A stretch of DNA of 64,000 nucleotides from Saprospiraceae bacterium UBA2329 (GCA_002344975.1 DDUV01000120.1:1-64000), one strand, 5' to 3'; positions 43,949 to 53,585 are shown, counted from the first letter of the stretch. The notes: generated by a model not told the origin, from the sequence alone. Translations and numbers: made by a program.

Positions 43949-44847
43949 AACAGTTTAAAACTACTCACACCATGAAAAAAGTCATCATCCTGCGCGGGCT
44001 GCCGGGCAGCGGAAAATCCACCTTCGCCCGGCAATTACTGGCAGAAACGCCCGGCGCTTACAAACGCATCAACCGAGACGATCTGCGCGCCATGTTCGAC
44101 AACGGGCACTGGTCGAAAGGCAATGAAAAATTCGTCAAACAAGTGCGCGACCTGCTCATTGTCAGCGCTTTGAGCGAGGGCAAACACGTCATTGTGGACG
44201 ATACCAACCTGGCGCCGCACAACGAAACCCGCATCCGGGAAGTAGTGCGCGAATACAACCGCACGCACAACGATTCGGTGCAGGTGGAACTGAAAGAAAT
44301 GGACACGCCGCTCGAAGAGTGCATTGCCCGCGATGCCCTGCGCCCGCAACCCGTAGGCGCGGCCCGCATCCGCGAAATGCACCGGCAGTTTATGGCCGCC
44401 GCTCAGGCTTCGTCTATGCAACAGGACGAGTCGTTGCCGCGCGCCATCATCTGCGACCTCGACGGCACCCTGGCTCTGCTCAACGGGCGCAATCCCTTTG
44501 ATGCAGCGCAGTGCGAAAAGGATGTCCTCAACCGGCCGGTGGCGGAAGTGCTGAAAAGAATGCGCGACGTGGGCTACAAGATTTTGCTGTTGTCGGGCAG
44601 GCAGTCGGAGCATCGGCAGCCCACGCTGAACTGGCTGGCCCGGCACGAAATTCCGTTCGATATGCTGGAAATGCGCGCCACGGGAGACGGACGAATGGAC
44701 GCCGTGATCAAAAAAGAGCTTTTCGATCAGCACATCCGGGGGCGGTTTTACATCGAATTCGTATTGGACGACCGCAATCAGGTGGTGGACTTGTGGCGGC
44801 GCGAGCTGGGGCTGTCTTGCTTTCAGGTGAATTATGGGGATTTTTAG
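43945..44847 (+). CDS. T4 Pnkp-like polynucleotide kinase/3'-phosphatase
   Basis: A 300-residue end-healing enzyme nearly the same length as T4 Pnkp (301). The N-terminal 5'-OH kinase has the P-loop GLPGSGKST (Lys24) and the catalytic acid in INRDDLR (Asp45, matching T4 Asp35). A lid region is near ALRPQPVGAARIREMHRQF. The C-terminal HAD phosphatase has CDLDGTLALLNGRNPFD with Asp171 and Asp173, LLSGRQSEHRQPT, and the ending LDDRNQVVDLWRREL ... VNYGDF. T4 Pnkp ends in the same way (GDF). It removes 2',3'-cyclic or 3' phosphates and adds a 5' phosphate, preparing ends for the ligase encoded four bases back (ATGA overlap). A second ATG at 43972 is possible. Confidence 0.95.
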   Translation: MKQFKTTHTMKKVIILRGLPGSGKSTFARQLLAETPGAYKRINRDDLRAMFDNGHWSKGNEKFVKQVRDLLIVSALSEGKHVIVDDTNLAPHNETRIREVVREYNRTHNDSVQVELKEMDTPLEECIARDALRPQPVGAARIREMHRQFMAAAQASSMQQDESLPRAIICDLDGTLALLNGRNPFDAAQCEKDVLNRPVAEVLKRMRDVGYKILLLSGRQSEHRQPTLNWLARHEIPFDMLEMRATGDGRMDAVIKKELFDQHIRGRFYIEFVLDDRNQVVDLWRRELGLSCFQVNYGDF

Positions 44848-44879
44848 AGTAGCCTCGTCTTGGACAAGGCTACTCTAAA
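44843..44879. terminator. Bidirectional hairpin terminator
   Basis: TTTAGAGTAGCCT (44843-44855) and AGGCTACTCTAAA (44867-44879) form a perfect 13-bp stem around an 11-nt loop. The stop codon of the polynucleotide kinase gene is inside the left arm. It separates two convergent genes. Confidence 0.8.
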
Positions 44880-44897
44880 CTCTATAATGCATGGCAA

Positions 44898-47800
44898 TTA
44901 TTTTGCCACCACCAGCCTGGCAGGAGGGTATGAACTGCCGGGAAACACGATGTAATACATTCCGGCGCTGTATCGCTCCAAACCCATTTCCAGTATGCCC
45001 GTTTGTGTAATGCCCTGCGCTACCGACCTGCCGTTTACATCGGTCAGAAGCCAGTGTACAGGCTTCGCCGGACGGGGAGACAGCACAATGTTTGTGTTGA
45101 TGCCGGCGGGATTGGGAAAAACAACAACCCGATGATTTTCGCCCGGAGCCGGCTCTTTCGTACCCACCGACAGATTGCCCTCCCCATCGGTGCGGGCGAG
45201 CACCGCATGCAAGTTCCATACCGGCGGGCGGAGCTGATTGTAGCCCCACAGCAAAATTTGATCGGGCGCGGCGACGAGTAAATCTTCTGCCCATTCTGTG
45301 TTTTTAGCGCCAAAATTTCTCACCCACAGAGGCTCGGCATTTTCGTCTATTTTCAGAAGCATAAAGTCATAAAAGTGGTCAGTCGTGTCGGCCAATATTT
45401 CACCAGCCACGAAATAGCCGCCCCCCGGAGCGGGTTTGATACTGTACGGCGTTGCGTAGTTGAATGAGCCGATTACATGAGTTTTAATCCACTGAAAATC
45501 GCCGTTTTCATCCAATTTGATAAAAAAAGGTATGCTGCTGAAGATGCCGGGAATTACTGTTGCCCCTGCAAACATAATGCCTCCATCTGCTGTCGGCGCA
45601 AGTGCAAAATCCAACGTATATGTATCGTACTCCACGCTCCACAAGATGTTCCCGTCTGAAGCTATTTTTTGGAAATATATTTGTGAATTAATGTCGGTAC
45701 TTTCGTTAGTGCCTGTAAAAACAAGCTCGCCGCCGGATAACGCAACAGCCTTATAGGGTTTAAAGGCCGATCCTGTAATTTCTTCATACTGCTGCCAGAT
45801 CACCTCTCCCACATCATTTATTTTGATATAAAATTGATCGCTGCCTCGATTATCGGCATTGGCTGTATAGCCAAACATCACAAAATTTCCATCCGTAGTT
45901 GGAACGATGCCGCTCATCCAGGAGCCGTACTGCTCGCCGGCCGGACGAATTTTTCTATGCCAGAGGAGTTGGCCGGCTGTATCTAAGCGGGCAAGGTAAG
46001 CATGGCCGTTTGGCAAAATGTACTCTGCGCCCGCCGGCAGGTAATTGCCGACCACAAAACATCCACCGTTGCTCAGAGGCGCCACACCGACAAAAGTATT
46101 TCGTCCTTGATCTCCCAAGTCTATGGCATTCAGCCAGATGGTGTTGCCGTTCGGTTCAGTTTTGAGGATCAATCCGTCAAAACTCGTCCGGTCGCTGTAA
46201 CTCATTGTTTCTCCAACCAGCAGAACAGTTCCATCGGCAGCTTGGGCCATTTCGCCACCAAAAGTGAAATTGCGGGCGCCGAAAAGTTTCATTTCCGGCG
46301 GATAGTTATTGTACTCGTCCACTTCGACGGGAAAAGATTGAGAATAGTTGAGAAACCCGGAAGCCACAGGAAATGGGCCGGCATCGTCTAAATATGCTTT
46401 TGCGTCCACTTTAAAAATACTGCCGGCACCGGCTTCGGGGGGCGTATCGGCATAGGGCTGTATAGAAAACCGGAACATGGCGTCGGCTTCCGCAGCAGAA
46501 TCGGGGACGAGATGGAGGCTGTCCATTACCACATGTACAAGCCCGTTGTCTGCGCGGGTAATGACAGCAGGTCTATTGGAAGCTATGGGGCGCAAAGATG
46601 TAACGTCCAGCGTTGGACTGAATGTCAAATGAAACGAGACTTTTTGAACTGTATGGGGCAGTCGGTTGCGGACTCTGGCAGTAAATTCAAGCGGGCGGAG
46701 GTCATTGTGCAAATTGTAAAACCCTAATCCAAGTACTGCTTCGGCAATTTTATCGGGCACCCCCGTGGTGTTGGCAGGCATAACGGCCGATATTTCGGGC
46801 GCAGCATCGTCATACCGCCAGGAATTCAGATACCCCACTGAATACAGGCCGTTGTTTCCCTGCCCACAGCCTTCCACCGAAGCGGCAGGGTAGCTTTCGG
46901 AGGGATAGCCAGGCGCCTGGCGCAATTCGACCCGCCAGGTACGCCCGTCTGCCGGAAAAGTAAGCGTGTGCATCGGCTCGCCTTCCGGCAAGTTGACCGC
47001 TGTCCAATTTGCAGCAAGCAACCCGTCGGCCATTACCCTGTAAAAAGTTTCCGCGCCTGCGCCGCCGCCGCCGCGATTGAATAAATCGAAACGGACATTG
47101 TCGCCGTCGCAACGCCCTTCAACGATGTATCGCGGCCCGCTCCAGCCGGGGGCACATTCCGCAGGAACAATTTCGGCCACAACAGGATGAGAAGCCCCAA
47201 GCCGCGCGTTGCAATCGAGTTGCGCCCAAATTTCAAAGGTTTGAGACTGCAAGCCCTGCATAGGCGGCACAGCAAACTCTATGCTGCCGCCGTTTTGTAT
47301 GAAGGGCGCGGAAGCCGAAACCACCTGCAATGCCGGGTGAAGCCGCACCTGGAGCAGCAAGTCTCCAGACTCGCCCACTCCCCTGTTGGTAATCGTCACA
47401 AAAAAGCGGCTGGTATCGCAGCGCACCAAGTCCGGCTGAGTAATGCCCACCTCGGTAAGCGGGCAGCCGCCGTCGTTTTGGTAGGCTGTAAAAGTGAGAT
47501 TGGCCGAAGGATGGGCGCTGTTACTTTCAATGGTTTGAACGTTGTTGCACAAAGACCAGGCAGACTCGTCGGGCGCCCGAACCGTGAACTCCGTAACCGC
47601 ATCTTCAGTGTGGAAGGTAAAGTTTCCCTCGGCATCCGTTATCAGGATATGAGCAGAATGGTTCTCTGCGCGAACGAACCAGCCCACAGCGGGCGGCTCA
47701 TCTGCATCGGCCACACAATTGCCGTTGAGGTCAATGACCACCTTTCCATCCACTCGCCAGAGGCGGGCATTGCCGTCGGCTTCTGCCCGCAACAGCCATG

Positions 47801-48914
47801 CGGACGAGGCAGCGCTGCCTCCACCCGCCGGCGTATTGGAGAGACCGGCAAGCAAAAATTGGCCGTCAGGCAGGGCTGCCCCTGTAAAAATCCTTTCGCG
47901 GGAGGTGCTTTCTCCGTAGTATCTGCGCCATACTTCCAATCCATCGGCGGTGACGCGCATGGCAAAACCGTTGATATCGGCATTACCCGAAGTGGACAAA
48001 GCATTTCCACAAATCATCCAGCCGCCATCGGGCAGAGCATACAATGCGTACGGAAACTCCCTCCAACCCGCGCTGCCGTATATTTTTTGTTCCAACAAAA
48101 CGCCCTCTGCTGAAAAATGCAACAGTGCCACCTCTTCCGCAAAGGTCTGGTAAGGATTTGCCATCCAGATACTTTCATCGGGCATAAAAACCATACCCAA
48201 AGGTTCGGAGAAAAATTCACCGCTTACAGGCATGTTGTAATCTCGTTCCTCAAAGCCTGTGTCGTATGTTTTCTGCCAAATAAGATTACCGGCAGGGTCT
48301 ATTTTTCTGATAAAAATGCCCTTGAACCCCGCGCCGATGTCATTGGCCCGCCCCAACAACAAAAAGTTGCCGTCGGCAGTAGGAAATATGCGTTTGGCGT
48401 ATGTCTGACTTCTCACATCTATCGGCTTGCGCCATTGAAGAATACCGTTGCTGTTGACCAACATGAGCAGTCCGCTATCGGAGGTGCCGGTGTTGTCTTG
48501 CCAGCCTGCCAGTAAAAGCTGATTGCCGCTCGGCGCCACGTCAAACAAAGCGGTGGTATTGGCATAAGTGCGCTTCCAGAGTTCATTGCCCTCCGCATCC
48601 GTTTTAATGAGCAGCGCCACCGCCCCGCTTTGCCCGGCGATGAGCAGGCTGCCGTCGGCGAGTTGGGTAAGGCCGTGACCATAGCTGTTGGCTCCGGAGA
48701 TATAACTTTTTTCCCAGACGACATCACCGACAGGATTGATTTTCAGCAATTTGACCATGCTGTTGGCGCCCCCGGAGGAGCCAAGCAGAAAATAGTTGCC
48801 GTCGGGGGCAGGCACGACTTGCTGAATAAGGCCGTTCCCGAAAAAAAGTTGTCCCGGCTGGGATAATGCAATACTTCCCCAAAACAGAAGGCATAGCGAC
48901 CAGATGCGATTCAT
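44898..48914 (-). CDS. Large T9SS cargo with quinoprotein-like repeats
   Basis: A 1338-residue exported protein (signal MNRIWSLCLLFWGSIALSQ). Residues 25-390 and about 880-1240 carry repeats of the type DGNYFLLGSSGG ... LLKINPVGDVVWEKSY, that is, TDGG-FLL-G followed by D-x-x-G-x-x-x-W. These build beta-propellers in secreted Bacteroidota proteins. Between them lies a region with an EF-like DLNGNCVADADEPP segment and several Ig-like or CARDB-like domains (FFVTITNRGVGESGDLLLQV). The C-terminus is a T9SS type A sorting domain (VVVFPNPAGINTNIVLS ... GMYYIVFPG). No enzymatic motif was seen. Expected at the cell surface or released. Confidence 0.9.
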   Translation of the reverse strand: MNRIWSLCLLFWGSIALSQPGQLFFGNGLIQQVVPAPDGNYFLLGSSGGANSMVKLLKINPVGDVVWEKSYISGANSYGHGLTQLADGSLLIAGQSGAVALLIKTDAEGNELWKRTYANTTALFDVAPSGNQLLLAGWQDNTGTSDSGLLMLVNSNGILQWRKPIDVRSQTYAKRIFPTADGNFLLLGRANDIGAGFKGIFIRKIDPAGNLIWQKTYDTGFEERDYNMPVSGEFFSEPLGMVFMPDESIWMANPYQTFAEEVALLHFSAEGVLLEQKIYGSAGWREFPYALYALPDGGWMICGNALSTSGNADINGFAMRVTADGLEVWRRYYGESTSRERIFTGAALPDGQFLLAGLSNTPAGGGSAASSAWLLRAEADGNARLWRVDGKVVIDLNGNCVADADEPPAVGWFVRAENHSAHILITDAEGNFTFHTEDAVTEFTVRAPDESAWSLCNNVQTIESNSAHPSANLTFTAYQNDGGCPLTEVGITQPDLVRCDTSRFFVTITNRGVGESGDLLLQVRLHPALQVVSASAPFIQNGGSIEFAVPPMQGLQSQTFEIWAQLDCNARLGASHPVVAEIVPAECAPGWSGPRYIVEGRCDGDNVRFDLFNRGGGGAGAETFYRVMADGLLAANWTAVNLPEGEPMHTLTFPADGRTWRVELRQAPGYPSESYPAASVEGCGQGNNGLYSVGYLNSWRYDDAAPEISAVMPANTTGVPDKIAEAVLGLGFYNLHNDLRPLEFTARVRNRLPHTVQKVSFHLTFSPTLDVTSLRPIASNRPAVITRADNGLVHVVMDSLHLVPDSAAEADAMFRFSIQPYADTPPEAGAGSIFKVDAKAYLDDAGPFPVASGFLNYSQSFPVEVDEYNNYPPEMKLFGARNFTFGGEMAQAADGTVLLVGETMSYSDRTSFDGLILKTEPNGNTIWLNAIDLGDQGRNTFVGVAPLSNGGCFVVGNYLPAGAEYILPNGHAYLARLDTAGQLLWHRKIRPAGEQYGSWMSGIVPTTDGNFVMFGYTANADNRGSDQFYIKINDVGEVIWQQYEEITGSAFKPYKAVALSGGELVFTGTNESTDINSQIYFQKIASDGNILWSVEYDTYTLDFALAPTADGGIMFAGATVIPGIFSSIPFFIKLDENGDFQWIKTHVIGSFNYATPYSIKPAPGGGYFVAGEILADTTDHFYDFMLLKIDENAEPLWVRNFGAKNTEWAEDLLVAAPDQILLWGYNQLRPPVWNLHAVLARTDGEGNLSVGTKEPAPGENHRVVVFPNPAGINTNIVLSPRPAKPVHWLLTDVNGRSVAQGITQTGILEMGLERYSAGMYYIVFPGSSYPPARLVVAK

Positions 48915-49022
48915 GGCTAAACAGGATTTAAAGGTTCAGAGTAAAACAATATCTGCGGGAAAATTAAAAAACACTCTTGATATACGGCTACATTATTTTC
49001 TAAAAAAACCAGATTGCGCCAT

Positions 49023-49030
49023 TATATTTA
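49023..49030 (+). promoter_or_regulatory. Possible -7 element of the Asp-box T9SS gene
   Basis: TATATTTA differs from TAnnTTTG in its last base and lies 20 bases before the ATG at 49050, in the divergent region with the preceding gene. Confidence 0.3.
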
Positions 49031-49049
49031 CGCGCAAAATCCATTTGTT

Positions 49050-51185
49050 ATGAAAAAACTATTTACAGCCACCCTTCCTGCCATCGCAGTTTTTCTTCTT
49101 TCCACGCTTGCCGCTTCGGGCCAATGGACGGAAATACCTACTCCCTCAGGCCCCTACATTTCAGGAGACATGGAGGTACTAAACGGAAAGGTATATACTT
49201 CACACCATTCAGATTTCAAGTTAAAATGCTTGCGTACAGATGATTACATCCACTGGTCGCTATTAGCCGACTTACCGGTCAATTCCGAGTACGGACTATC
49301 TCAAGTCATTGTAAGCGACCAACAACTCTACCTATTCAGCCACAGCAGATCACAACAGACAGCCTCCGCTTGGACAAGCGATGATGAAGGACAAAATTGG
49401 CAGTCACTTCATTTGCCTTCGCCAAAACCTTATTTTTTCATTCCTTTTGACGACGCACTGGTAACCGCATCAAAATATACCGTTCAACACAGTGCCGACA
49501 ACGGATTGCACTGGGAACAGGTTTTGACGCTATCCGATAGCATTTGGGACATCAAGCGCTTAGACGATCAGACGGTGCTGCTCATTACCGTCAGCAACCT
49601 CTATCGTTCTGCCGATCAAGGACTTACATGGGAAGCATTGTCTTCGCCTTTCGATGCTTCCGGCATGGATTATCCTTATATTTATCTTTACTCAACTCAA
49701 CCGGGCGTGTTCGCCGAACTAGATAACGACCATGTTTCTACGCTATATCGCTCCTATGACAACGGGACATCATGGACGCAGGTCTCTATCCCATACGAAT
49801 TATACGACACAAAAGTCCGGGACTTGCATACAGTGGGCAACAAGCTGTGGGGAATATTTTCGGGCGGCGCCGCTGCTTCTGATGACGGCGGAGAGACATG
49901 GGAATACCGTTTGGCGCCACATGGCACGAGCCAATTTTCGAGTTATGGCGATACGTTGTTTGCCGGCTGCTCGTATGGTTTTTTTAAGTCTTACGATCAG
50001 GGGCAGTCTTGGTTGTCGGGGAATTTGCACGATCAGGAACTCGGTATCGGCGAATTGTCCGTCTCAATTACAGCCATGCACTCTCATCAGGGCAAATTGT
50101 ACCTCTCGTCCGACAGGGGGCTGTTTTCTACTATAAATGATGGTATTGAATGGCGATTGCACACCAACCACGGGCCTTTTTCTCATTTTTTCCAACAGGG
50201 CGACACCCTTGCATTTTTGGGTCGGGGGCTTCGGCGCTCTTTCGACGGAGGAAACTCCTGGCACCATATCATCAATGAAGATTTTCTGAACCCCCTCTTC
50301 GGTAACTACAATTTTGCACGGGTCAACGAGCATTTATTTTCACTCGCCTGGTTCGACGATTTCGTTTACCGATCTGCCGATTTCGGAGCTACCTGGGAAG
50401 CATTTCCGACGCCCTCCCTTAGTACAGAACATATAGCCGGCAGCCGGCATGCACTGTATGTGAACGGGTGGGGCGGTGTTTATACCTCTGTCAATCTGGG
50501 GCAAAATTTTCAACTCATCAATAGCGGGCTGGGAAACAGTCCGAGGGTGGACGGCGTGTGGAATACCGGCGATCATGTATTCTTGTCGGCAAACTATCAA
50601 CTTTGGAAGCGAGACGGCGATCAATGGCTGCCTGCCAGCGTCGGCTTGTACAACGAAACAGGAGATATTCCCTATATTTTCAATATTGTCGGAGATACCG
50701 ACAACGCTTTACTGGCCGGAAAAAACCATGCGCTTCAACCTGAGCTGTATTTGAGCCGAAACGGAGGCGCCTTCTGGGAGGGAAACTTGGCAGAAGGACT
50801 GCCTTTATTCAATATTCACTCCGATTTTTCTGCCATTCTTCACAATAATGTTATTTATGCCGCCGGAAGCCCATCCAGTGTATTCGACCACCACATCTGG
50901 AAGCGCTCTGTTTCCGTGACGGCCAAAGAACCCATAAAGCCGGCTGCTTTTAATTTATTCCCCAATCCGGCTCAGGACATAACCTGGCTGACGCTTGACG
51001 ACGTAACGAGCATTCAGGGGCGCATTTTGTTGCACGATTTCACAGGGCGCCTCGTCGGGCAGTACGAATCAACGGGTGAATCCATAGTAAAGATTCCGCT
51101 ACACTCATTGTCTCCCGGCATGTACAGTGTTTCTCTGCTCGCCGCCAACGGCCGGATCATACAAGCCAAATTGGTGGTATTTTGA
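49050..51185 (+). CDS. T9SS cargo with Asp-box (BNR/sortilin-like) repeats
   Basis: A 711-residue exported protein. ATG 49050 starts a clean signal peptide (MKKLFTATLPAIAVFLLSTL...SGQ). At least eight Asp-box motifs (S-x-D-x-G-x-x-W) are visible: SDDEGQNW, SADNGLHW, SADQGLTW, SYDNGTSW, SDDGGETW, SYDQGQSW, SFDGGNSW, SADFGATW. Asp boxes sit in the turns of beta-propellers of sialidase-like and sortilin-like folds; catalytic sialidase residues were not identified. The C-terminal 80 residues form a T9SS type A sorting domain (FNLFPNPAQDITWLTL ... GMYSVSLLAANG). It is divergent from the preceding large T9SS gene and is followed by a strong terminator. Confidence 0.9.
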   Translation: MKKLFTATLPAIAVFLLSTLAASGQWTEIPTPSGPYISGDMEVLNGKVYTSHHSDFKLKCLRTDDYIHWSLLADLPVNSEYGLSQVIVSDQQLYLFSHSRSQQTASAWTSDDEGQNWQSLHLPSPKPYFFIPFDDALVTASKYTVQHSADNGLHWEQVLTLSDSIWDIKRLDDQTVLLITVSNLYRSADQGLTWEALSSPFDASGMDYPYIYLYSTQPGVFAELDNDHVSTLYRSYDNGTSWTQVSIPYELYDTKVRDLHTVGNKLWGIFSGGAAASDDGGETWEYRLAPHGTSQFSSYGDTLFAGCSYGFFKSYDQGQSWLSGNLHDQELGIGELSVSITAMHSHQGKLYLSSDRGLFSTINDGIEWRLHTNHGPFSHFFQQGDTLAFLGRGLRRSFDGGNSWHHIINEDFLNPLFGNYNFARVNEHLFSLAWFDDFVYRSADFGATWEAFPTPSLSTEHIAGSRHALYVNGWGGVYTSVNLGQNFQLINSGLGNSPRVDGVWNTGDHVFLSANYQLWKRDGDQWLPASVGLYNETGDIPYIFNIVGDTDNALLAGKNHALQPELYLSRNGGAFWEGNLAEGLPLFNIHSDFSAILHNNVIYAAGSPSSVFDHHIWKRSVSVTAKEPIKPAAFNLFPNPAQDITWLTLDDVTSIQGRILLHDFTGRLVGQYESTGESIVKIPLHSLSPGMYSVSLLAANGRIIQAKLVVF

Positions 51186-51227
51186 AAACAGCCGATGCAG
51201 TGCAAAGGAAAGCATCGCAACATTCGT

Positions 51228-51255
51228 AAAAAGGCAGGCGGAAGTCTGCCTTTTT
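51228..51255 (+). terminator. Rho-independent terminator
   Basis: AAAAAGGCAG (51228-51237), loop GCGGAAGT, CTGCCTTTTT (51246-51255): a perfect 10-bp stem ending in T residues, 42 bases after the Asp-box gene stop and upstream of the GH13 gene. Confidence 0.85.
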
Positions 51256-51315
51256 CCTTTCCCGTTTGTTTATCTGCCGTTTTTTTCTGAACGTTGCAGT
51301 CAAACCATTTCCATT

Positions 51316-53154
51316 ATGAAAAAGTACCTCCTTTCCATCTGTCTTATTTTCATGTTTGCCGCCTCCGCAAGCGCTCAGGTGCGCGTAGAACCGCCTTTTT
51401 GGTGGACGGGCATGAAAACCCCGGCTCTGCAACTCATGGTGCATGCGCCCAAAATTGCCGAATGGCATCCCTCCATCAGCTATCCGGGGCTGCGCGTAGA
51501 GCGCGTCGTTCGCACCGAAAACCCCAACTATGTGTTCATTGACCTGCTCTTGCTGGACGATGTGAAACCCGGCAAATTCAACATCGAATTTAAAAAAGAC
51601 GGTAAGCTCATGCACCGGCAGCCTTACGAACTGCTCCAACGCGATGCCGGAGCCTCCGAACGGCCCGGCTTCAACCCCTCCGATGTGATGTACCTCATTA
51701 CGCCCGACCGCTTCGTCAACGGCGACCCCTCCAACGACAACGTGACAGGCATGCGCGAAAAGGCCAACCGCAGCAACAAAGGCGGCAGGCACGGCGGCGA
51801 TATTGCCGGGCTGCTCAAGAGTTTAGACTATATTCACGACATGGGTTTTACTGCGATATGGGTCAATCCTGTGCTCGAAAACGACATGCAGACGTATTCA
51901 TACCACGGCTATTCCACCACCGATTTTTACAAAGTGGACCCCCGCTTCGGCAGCAATGAAGACTACCGCAAACTCAGCCTTGCAGCGCAGGCCAAAGGCG
52001 TGAAAATGATTATGGATATGATCGTGAACCACTGCGGCTCGGAACACTGGTGGATGCGCGACCTGCCCGCCGCCGACTGGCTCAACTACCAAAGCGGGTT
52101 TGTAGGAACCAACCACCGCAAATCCGTCATCCAGGACCCTTACGTCAGCACCGAAGACCGCCGCCGTTTTGTTGACGGCTGGTTTGTCCCCACCATGCCC
52201 GACCTCAACCAGCGCAACCAGTTGATGGCTACCTATCTCATTCAGAACACAATATGGTGGGTGGAATACGCCGCTCTCAACGGCATCCGAATGGACACCT
52301 ACCCGTATCCCGATAAAAATTTCATGAGCGACTGGAGTTGCGCCGTCATGCGCGAGTACCCCAACCTCAACATTGTGGGTGAAGAATGGACCGAAAACCC
52401 CGCCTGGGTGGCTTACTGGCAAGGCGGAAAAAAGAATCCCGACGGCTACTCTTCCTGCCTGCCCTCTCTGATGGACTTCCCGCTACAGGGCGCGCTGCGC
52501 AAGGGCCTCACCGAACGCGACGGCTGGAACGAGGGACTCATGCGCCTGTACGAAACCCTGGCCAACGACTTCCTTTACGCCGATCCCTCGCAGTTTGTCA
52601 TCTTCCCCGACAACCACGACATGAGCCGCTTTTTCAGCCAGATGAACGAAGATTTCGACCTGTTCAAAATGGGCATGGCCTACACCTACACCATGCGCGG
52701 CATCCCACAGATATATTACGGCACCGAAATACTGATGAAAAACCCCGGCACAGACGATCATGGCATCATTCGCAGCGATTTTCCCGGCGGCTGGGTCGGC
52801 GATCAGGTGAACGCCATTACCGGCGACGGGCTGAGCGCACAGCAAAAAGAAGCGCAGGATTATTTGCGCAAGTTGGGCCAATGGCGCCGGCAGGCCGAGG
52901 TCATCCATCGGGGCAAGCTCATGCACTTCCTGCCCGAAAACGGCGCGTATGTCTATTTCAGATACACCGAAAAACAGCGCGTAATGGTCATTCTGAACAA
53001 AAACGACCAGCAAAGGCAGTTGGGCCTGGAGCGCTTTTCGGAGATGATCGGCACGGCGCGCAACGGCAAAAACGTGACCGACGGCAAAACCTATTCATTA
53101 AAAAATGCACTGGAATTGCCTGCCAAAACCGCGCTTATACTGGAGTTGGAATGA
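51316..53154 (+). CDS. GH13 alpha-amylase-family glycosidase (neopullulanase/SusA-like)
   Basis: A 612-residue exported enzyme for alpha-1,4-glucans. ATG 51316 begins a signal peptide (MKKYLLSICLIFMFAASASAQ). An N-terminal beta domain of about 100 residues (VEPPFWWTGMKTPALQLMVH) is the cyclomaltodextrinase-type N domain. The (beta/alpha)8 barrel follows with MIMDMIVNHCG, nucleophile Asp327 in GIRMDTYPYPD, acid/base Glu356 in IVGEEWTE, and Asp435 in FPDNHDMSRFF. A short C-terminal beta domain closes the protein. Its build is that of periplasmic neopullulanases such as SusA. No SusC/SusD genes are nearby, so it is a stand-alone gene here. Confidence 0.93.
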   Translation: MKKYLLSICLIFMFAASASAQVRVEPPFWWTGMKTPALQLMVHAPKIAEWHPSISYPGLRVERVVRTENPNYVFIDLLLLDDVKPGKFNIEFKKDGKLMHRQPYELLQRDAGASERPGFNPSDVMYLITPDRFVNGDPSNDNVTGMREKANRSNKGGRHGGDIAGLLKSLDYIHDMGFTAIWVNPVLENDMQTYSYHGYSTTDFYKVDPRFGSNEDYRKLSLAAQAKGVKMIMDMIVNHCGSEHWWMRDLPAADWLNYQSGFVGTNHRKSVIQDPYVSTEDRRRFVDGWFVPTMPDLNQRNQLMATYLIQNTIWWVEYAALNGIRMDTYPYPDKNFMSDWSCAVMREYPNLNIVGEEWTENPAWVAYWQGGKKNPDGYSSCLPSLMDFPLQGALRKGLTERDGWNEGLMRLYETLANDFLYADPSQFVIFPDNHDMSRFFSQMNEDFDLFKMGMAYTYTMRGIPQIYYGTEILMKNPGTDDHGIIRSDFPGGWVGDQVNAITGDGLSAQQKEAQDYLRKLGQWRRQAEVIHRGKLMHFLPENGAYVYFRYTEKQRVMVILNKNDQQRQLGLERFSEMIGTARNGKNVTDGKTYSLKNALELPAKTALILELE

Positions 53155-53203
53155 GCCGGCAATGACACGCCAAGTTACTGTCTGAAAAAAAAGAGGCGAA
53201 AAC

Positions 53204-53235
53204 TTTGCGTATCATACAGGTCTTAGCTTTCTTTG
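53204..53235 (+). promoter_or_regulatory. Promoter of acpP
   Basis: TTTG (53204-53207), 20 bases, then TTTCTTTG (53228-53235), one mismatch to TAnnTTTG, 35 bases before the acpP ATG. Confidence 0.5.
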
Positions 53236-53270
53236 CACCAAATTTTTAACAATCCTAAAGCAGATTGAGT

Positions 53271-53507
53271 ATGTCAAACATTGCAGAAAGAGTAACGAAA
53301 ATCATCGTTGACAAGTTGGGCGTTGACGAATCGGAAGTAACCCCCGAAGCGAGCTTCATCAACGATCTGGGCGCCGATTCATTGGATACGGTAGAACTGA
53401 TCATGGAGTTCGAGAAGGAATTCAACGTTTCCATTCCCGACGATCAGGCCGAAACCATCCAAACGGTCGGATTGGCTATCGAATATCTGGAGGCCAACGC
53501 CGCCTAG
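53271..53507 (+). CDS. acpP: Acyl carrier protein
   Basis: A 78-residue acidic protein carrying growing fatty acyl chains on a phosphopantetheine arm. ATG 53271 (MSNIAERVTKIIVDKLGVDE) is preferred over a TTG six bases before. The attachment serine is Ser37 in LGADSLDTVEL, the universal ACP signature. Length and sequence are standard. It is followed by fabF after a hairpin spacer of 199 bases, and then rnc, the usual Bacteroidota order. Confidence 0.98.
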   Translation: MSNIAERVTKIIVDKLGVDESEVTPEASFINDLGADSLDTVELIMEFEKEFNVSIPDDQAETIQTVGLAIEYLEANAA

Positions 53508-53537
53508 TAATTTCGAGCCGGAAAGTCAGGCACACGG

Positions 53538-53585
53538 CGCCCGCAAAGCATACTTTCAGAGTTGATTTTGCGGGCGTCAGTTTTT
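53538..53585 (+). terminator. Hairpin between acpP and fabF
   Basis: CGCCCGCAAA (53538-53547) pairs perfectly with TTTGCGGGCG (53567-53576), 19-nt loop, followed by TCAG and five T residues. It may end or attenuate transcription after acpP, giving more acpP than fabF message. Confidence 0.65.

Noticed and set aside
49050..51185. Asp-box protein considered as an active sialidase
   Set aside because: Asp boxes are structural only; the Arg triad and catalytic Tyr/Glu of sialidases were not identified.
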